Part shown: positions 4,097-7,322 of the stretch, piece after piece
Numbering within the stretch: the stretch's first letter is position 1
Layout of the letters: each line of letters opens with the position of its first letter
NCBI GenBank assembly: GCA_015520865.1
Contig: WAPE01000038.1
Coordinates: 1 to 7,322, forward strand
Direction of reading: 5' to 3'
Source of the DNA: Candidatus Iainarchaeum sp.
Lineage (GTDB): Archaea; Iainarchaeota; Iainarchaeia; JAADDC01
Length of the DNA: 7,322 nt
The notes under the pieces: model-generated
What the model was told of the DNA's origin: nothing
Seen by the model: the letters and a program-made list of their open reading frames with translations, nothing else
The model's database searches: none
Position numbers and translations under genes: made by a program

Positions 4097-6361
4097 ATGA
4101 AAAAGATAAAAAAGGCCTTAGAAAGGGCTAAAGAGAGCCGACATAGGCGTTTGTTCGTCATCCAAGGCGAAGGTAGTGAAGTAGCTGAGGTAGCTGCCGA
4201 AGTGATGAACCTAGCGAGGGAGGTTCTCGGTAGTGAGAAAGTCCTTTACATGGCGGAGTTCCCCAAGGACAAGAAGGACGATGAGGGTCGTTACTCCACC
4301 TTTGTTGAGCGGTTTGGTGGCGAAACGAAACGGGTTCCTTACGCCAAGGGAAAGAGTGTCCTAGGGAAGACGTTTGACGGCCTCGTCTTGGACGCGTTCA
4401 ACAACTTCCCGGCCAAGGATGTCGGAATCGCCGTTGAAACCGTCCGGGGCCCAGGAGCTGTCGTTATCACCCTTCCGCCCTTTGAAGAGTGGGTAAACAG
4501 AAAGCTCTTCTTCCACGGACAGTACATCGTTACTCCGCCTTACACCGTGGAGGACTGTGGGAACATCTATCAGAGGCGGATCATTAAGAAGTTCAAGGAA
4601 CATCCAGGAGTTTATATACTAGAAGGAGACAAGGTGATTTCAGGAAGGGAGCCAAGGGAGAAGAAGTCCAAGGAGAAGAAGCTAGAGTACCCATCTTCAC
4701 CACTTCTTCCAATGGAGATCTACGAGCTAGCCAAGACCCAGGATCAAATAAACGTGATCCACGCTCTAGAAGGTGTCATAAGGCCCAAGAATGCCTACGT
4801 GATCCTTGCCAATCGAGGAAGGGGGAAGTCTGCAGCCCTGGGCCTATTCCTCGCGGGGCTCGCTTACGTCTCTTCTAAAACAAGGCTTAGGGTTATCGTA
4901 ACGGCACCCTCTTACCAGAACGTTGAAGAGCTCTTCAGGTTTTTGAAAACCGGCTTAAAGGTGCTTGGAGTAAAGGTTAAGGGGTCTAAGGTTGTAGAGG
5001 TAGGTAAAACTACTATACTCTTCCGAGAACCCCTCGGTGCGATCAAGGAAAGGGGGGATCTGCTCGTCGTAGATGAAGCCGCCGGAATATACCTTTCTAT
5101 TCTCAAGGAGCTCCTCCCGAACTTTAAATCCTTCATATTCTCCACTACGACCCATGGATACGAGGGAACGGGACGCCTCTTCCAGTATAGGTTCCTCCCC
5201 ACGCTGGAAGAGCGGTTGAAGGTCCATATACTTCGTATGGAGGAGCCCATTCGGTACGGAGAGAACGATCCCGTTGAGAGATGGCTCTACGACGTCTTCC
5301 TTCTCGATGCAGAGCCTGCAAAGGTAGGTAGAAAGGAGAAGAAGGAAGTTACAAAGAAGAAGCTGAACTTCGTCCACGAGGATCGGGAGAAGCTTTTCCT
5401 TGAAGATGAAAAGACCCTCCGGGAATATATAGGCATCTATGTCTTTGCCCACTACCGCAATAACCCAAGGGACATCGCAATCCTAGCCGATGCCCCCAAC
5501 CAGAACGCATTCACCGTTAAACTAGACAGCGGAAAGGTTGTTGGGTCGTTACAGGTGGCAGAGGAAGGCGGATTGGAAGACGAGCACATATATAGGATGC
5601 TAGAAGGGGAACTCATCTTCGGAAACATTATCCCCGACATCTTCCTCAAGTACTACGAGTTCAAAGACTTTGCACGGGAAAAGGGGCTGCGGGTTGTCAG
5701 AATAGCGACCCATCCTGATCTTCAAGGTATGGGGATCGGTAGCTACGCTCTTCGGGAACTAGAACACTTCGCTAAAGAGAAGGGATATAGCTGGACGGGA
5801 GCAGGATTCGGAGCGTCTACGAAGGTGGTCCGCTTCTGGAAGAAGAACGGCTACCTCATGGTCCACGTCTCTCCGAAGAGAAACGTCGAGAGCGGCGAGT
5901 ACACGACGATCTTCGTGAAACCATTAACCAATAAAGTCGAGAAGTTCGTCAGGATAGCAAACTTCTCCGCAAGAAGCCGCCTTGTCGAAGAGTTTGACAA
6001 CTACTATTACTACATGGATCCCGACGTCGCCCTGGAGCTCCTCTCCTCGGGACCGATAAGAAAGGTACCGCTCCAATTATCCGAAGGTGAAATCCGCCGC
6101 TTCCGTCGCTACATCGACGGATATCTCTTCTATGACGCCGTCTCAGACGTAGTAACAAAGATCACCCGCTGGTACTTCCTTTCAGGGATGGAACCAGAGC
6201 TCCCCCAGACGGATCGAATGTACCTCATAGAGAAGATCCTCAAGAAGAAGACCTGGAAGGAAGCCGCAAGAACCTTCAACATGGACCCCGTCAAGTTCGC
6301 CAAGCGAGTAGACAAGATCATGGCGAAGATAGGCGACTACATCCTGGAGGAAGTTCTATGA
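4097..6361 (+). CDS. tmcA: tRNA(Met)/rRNA cytidine acetyltransferase TmcA (NAT10/Kre33 family)
   Basis: TmcA uses acetyl-CoA and ATP to make N4-acetylcytidine (ac4C) in RNA. Bacterial TmcA modifies the tRNA-Met wobble base; archaeal homologues act on many rRNA and tRNA sites and support growth at high temperature. Counting from GTG 4091 (756 residues): an N-terminal TmcA_N domain (about 1-190), an RNA-helicase module with Walker A RGRGKS (242-247) and Walker B LLVVDEAAG (324-332), and a GNAT domain with the acetyl-CoA loop HPDLQGMGIG (541-550) and GASTKVVRFWKKNGY (574-588). A C-terminal tRNA-binding helical domain spans about 610-756. Length is normal. Start: GTG 4091 overlaps the previous stop (GTGA), but GGGGAG (4086-4091) sits better before ATG 4097, which I prefer; the difference is two residues. 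The stop overlaps the ASCH start (ATGA). Confidence 0.95.
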   Translation: MKKIKKALERAKESRHRRLFVIQGEGSEVAEVAAEVMNLAREVLGSEKVLYMAEFPKDKKDDEGRYSTFVERFGGETKRVPYAKGKSVLGKTFDGLVLDAFNNFPAKDVGIAVETVRGPGAVVITLPPFEEWVNRKLFFHGQYIVTPPYTVEDCGNIYQRRIIKKFKEHPGVYILEGDKVISGREPREKKSKEKKLEYPSSPLLPMEIYELAKTQDQINVIHALEGVIRPKNAYVILANRGRGKSAALGLFLAGLAYVSSKTRLRVIVTAPSYQNVEELFRFLKTGLKVLGVKVKGSKVVEVGKTTILFREPLGAIKERGDLLVVDEAAGIYLSILKELLPNFKSFIFSTTTHGYEGTGRLFQYRFLPTLEERLKVHILRMEEPIRYGENDPVERWLYDVFLLDAEPAKVGRKEKKEVTKKKLNFVHEDREKLFLEDEKTLREYIGIYVFAHYRNNPRDIAILADAPNQNAFTVKLDSGKVVGSLQVAEEGGLEDEHIYRMLEGELIFGNIIPDIFLKYYEFKDFAREKGLRVVRIATHPDLQGMGIGSYALRELEHFAKEKGYSWTGAGFGASTKVVRFWKKNGYLMVHVSPKRNVESGEYTTIFVKPLTNKVEKFVRIANFSARSRLVEEFDNYYYYMDPDVALELLSSGPIRKVPLQLSEGEIRRFRRYIDGYLFYDAVSDVVTKITRWYFLSGMEPELPQTDRMYLIEKILKKKTWKEAARTFNMDPVKFAKRVDKIMAKIGDYILEEVL

Positions 6362-6669
6362 TGCTCCACTTCCTTCCTCGATACGTCAAAGATATTCTAT
6401 CGGGAAAGAAGACTGCTACCGTGCGTCTAGGTAGGAAGGGCGTCAAACCAGGTATGATCGTTTATTTGGCCGTTTCTGGACGACCCTTTGCCAAGGCAAA
6501 AATCGTATCAGTGAAGGTAAAGAAGCTAAAGGAGTTAACGGCAGAAGAGATTCGAAAAGAGGGTAGTAAAAGCTTCTCGGAGCTCGTAAGGGATCTCCGT
6601 CGGATCTATCCTGTCATATCCCCTGAGGATGAGGTAACCTATATAGAGTGGCGCATCGTAGAGAAATAA
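6358..6669 (+). CDS. ASCH-domain protein, candidate ac4C amidohydrolase (YqfB-like)
   Basis: This 103-residue protein is a single ASCH domain (PUA-like beta-barrel). The signature GKKTATVR is at residues 16-23, followed by VKPGMIVYL (29-37), LTAEEIRKEG (60-69), SFSELVRDLRRIYP (72-85) and the final strand EVTYIEW. E. coli YqfB, also about 103 residues, is an ASCH amidohydrolase that hydrolyses N4-acetylcytidine with Lys21, Thr24 and Glu74. Aligned from memory these match Lys18, Thr21 and Glu68 here, and the IYP motif is shared. The start is ATG 6358, in ATGA overlap with tmcA, with GGAGG at 6346-6350 (7 nt spacing). Coupling to the ac4C-forming enzyme makes a role in ac4C turnover attractive. 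Alternatives are an RNA-binding reader or the RNase activity reported for another ASCH protein. ASCH assignment is firm; substrate is inferred. Confidence 0.88.
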   Translation: MMLHFLPRYVKDILSGKKTATVRLGRKGVKPGMIVYLAVSGRPFAKAKIVSVKVKKLKELTAEEIRKEGSKSFSELVRDLRRIYPVISPEDEVTYIEWRIVEK

Positions 6670-6671
6670 AG
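6664..6671 (+). promoter_or_regulatory. Weak TATA-like promoter of cdc6
   Basis: AAATAAAG overlaps the ASCH stop codon and is centred about 27.5 nt before GTG 6695. It is a weaker match than the other TATA boxes here. No Shine-Dalgarno precedes GTG 6695, which favours a leaderless transcript over read-through. Confidence 0.38.
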
Positions 6672-6694
6672 GAACTTTCCACTTCCATTGATCC

Positions 6695-7322
6695 GTGTAC
6701 TTGAGGCGCTACGTTGAAGAGGGCATCATTCTCAACCCTTCTGTCTTCGATCTTGATTACCTCCCCGAAGAGTTGCCCTTCCGCGAGGGTCAGCTTGACG
6801 AACTGGCCAGAGAAGTAACATACTTCGTTAAGAAGGGTGTTTCGACAAATCTCTTCCTCTATGGGCCCCCTGGAACCGGCAAGACTGCCTCTGTGAGAAA
6901 GATCCTTCTCGAGGCAAAAACGGTCTTTTCCAATGTAAAAACGGCCTACGTAAATGCCTGGAGATACCGAACCCGGACGGGAATTATAGGAGAGATGGCG
7001 TCTCAGCTGGGTATACCTATTCCTCTTCGAGGATTCTCCATCGGTGATGCGATTTCTTCCATAGAACGGCTCTCGGAAGCTTATAAGATCATTCTCGTTC
7101 TTGATGAGGTTGACAGGCTTGCAGGAAGCGAGATCCTTTACGATCTTTCCCGCCTAGGTTCGCGCGTAATGCTGATAACGATCTCCAACAACCCTGAGTT
7201 CCTCTCCTTCTTAGACCCGCGAATCCTCTCCACACTCTTCCACACGAGTATAGAGTACCCTCCTTATACGGTGTTTCAGCTGGCAGAGATCCTGAAGAAG
7301 CGTGCAGAGGTGGGTCTTCGTC
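6695..7322 (+). CDS. cdc6: Orc1/Cdc6-family replication initiator, N-terminal part (continues past right edge)
   Basis: Archaeal Orc1/Cdc6 binds origin recognition boxes as an AAA+ ATPase and loads the MCM helicase. The frame is open from GTG 6695 to the window end (209 codons). It starts MYLRRYVEEGIILNPSVFDLDYLPEELPFREGQ in pieces typical of the family, with LPFREGQLDEL (27-37) as the usual lead-in. It then shows Walker A GPPGTGKT (57-64), Walker B LVLDEVD (134-140), the sensor-1 ISNN (163-166) and LDPRILSTL (173-181), the Orc/Cdc6 initiator-specific region with its conserved Arg. Start: an in-frame TGA at 6689-6691 leaves only GTG 6695 or TTG 6701; GTG sits near leaderless distance from AAATAAAG. 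The sensor-2 lid and winged-helix DNA-binding domain lie outside. An origin is often beside cdc6, but no repeats resembling origin boxes are visible here. Confidence 0.92.
   Translation, partial: MYLRRYVEEGIILNPSVFDLDYLPEELPFREGQLDELAREVTYFVKKGVSTNLFLYGPPGTGKTASVRKILLEAKTVFSNVKTAYVNAWRYRTRTGIIGEMASQLGIPIPLRGFSIGDAISSIERLSEAYKIILVLDEVDRLAGSEILYDLSRLGSRVMLITISNNPEFLSFLDPRILSTLFHTSIEYPPYTVFQLAEILKKRAEVGLR

Noticed and set aside
4955..5452. 165-residue minus-strand reading frame
   Set aside because: It lies wholly inside the helicase/GNAT coding part of tmcA, with no promoter, ribosome site or recognisable motif.
6670..6694. Replication origin beside cdc6
   Set aside because: The gap before cdc6 is 25 nt and has no inverted or repeated origin-recognition-box-like sequence; an origin could lie beyond the right edge.

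Overview
The window is archaeal and is packed with information-processing genes. The evidence is the KEOPS kinase Bud32, archaeal-type ribosomal proteins S15 and S3Ae, CDP-archaeol synthase (specific to ether lipids), an archaeo-eukaryotic primase, the tRNA/rRNA acetyltransferase TmcA, an Orc1/Cdc6 initiator, TATA-box promoters and a tRNA-Gln with the archaeal A1-U72 pair and no encoded CCA. The proteins are rich in Glu, Lys, Arg and Val, base composition is about half G+C, and gaps are very short. This fits a hyperthermophilic archaeon, but the lineage cannot be fixed from this window alone.

Layout. Positions 1-312 hold the 3' end of bud32. A TATA box at 318-326 then starts a tightly coupled cluster: rpsO (355-813), a 36-codon gene (810-920), rps3ae (922-1542), carS (1539-2021) and a small three-helix membrane protein (2008-2235). 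Every junction overlaps or is 1 nt. A tRNA-Gln(CUG) follows at 2294-2366. Its probable T5 terminator lies directly before the GTG of a compact, unusual PriS-like primase (2406-3227). On the minus strand at 3280-3098 there is a candidate 60-residue, extremely acidic protein antisense to the primase 3' end. Its promoter is back to back with that of a six-helix membrane protein (3354-4094), which leads a second coupled cluster with tmcA (4097-6361) and an ASCH-domain gene (6358-6669). After 25 nt a cdc6/orc1 gene starts at GTG 6695 and runs off the right edge.

How the genes fit together. The left part concerns translation (t6A synthesis, ribosome, tRNA) plus membrane-lipid synthesis. The middle and right combine replication (primase, origin recognition) with ac4C RNA modification. 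Three promoter-proximal genes (priS, the acidic ORF and the six-helix protein) have a TATA-box centre about 25.5 nt from the start codon, which predicts leaderless mRNAs. Most cluster-internal genes have Shine-Dalgarno sequences or ATGA overlaps.

Most notable: (i) an ASCH protein overlapping tmcA that keeps the Lys/Thr/Glu triad of the ac4C amidohydrolase YqfB, suggesting an ac4C writer next to an ac4C-hydrolysing partner; (ii) the acidic antisense ORF, whose five-Tyr block is what creates the stop codons ending the primase frame; (iii) a primase whose four-Cys zinc motif precedes the DxD catalytic motif and whose C-terminus is a Ser-rich tail.
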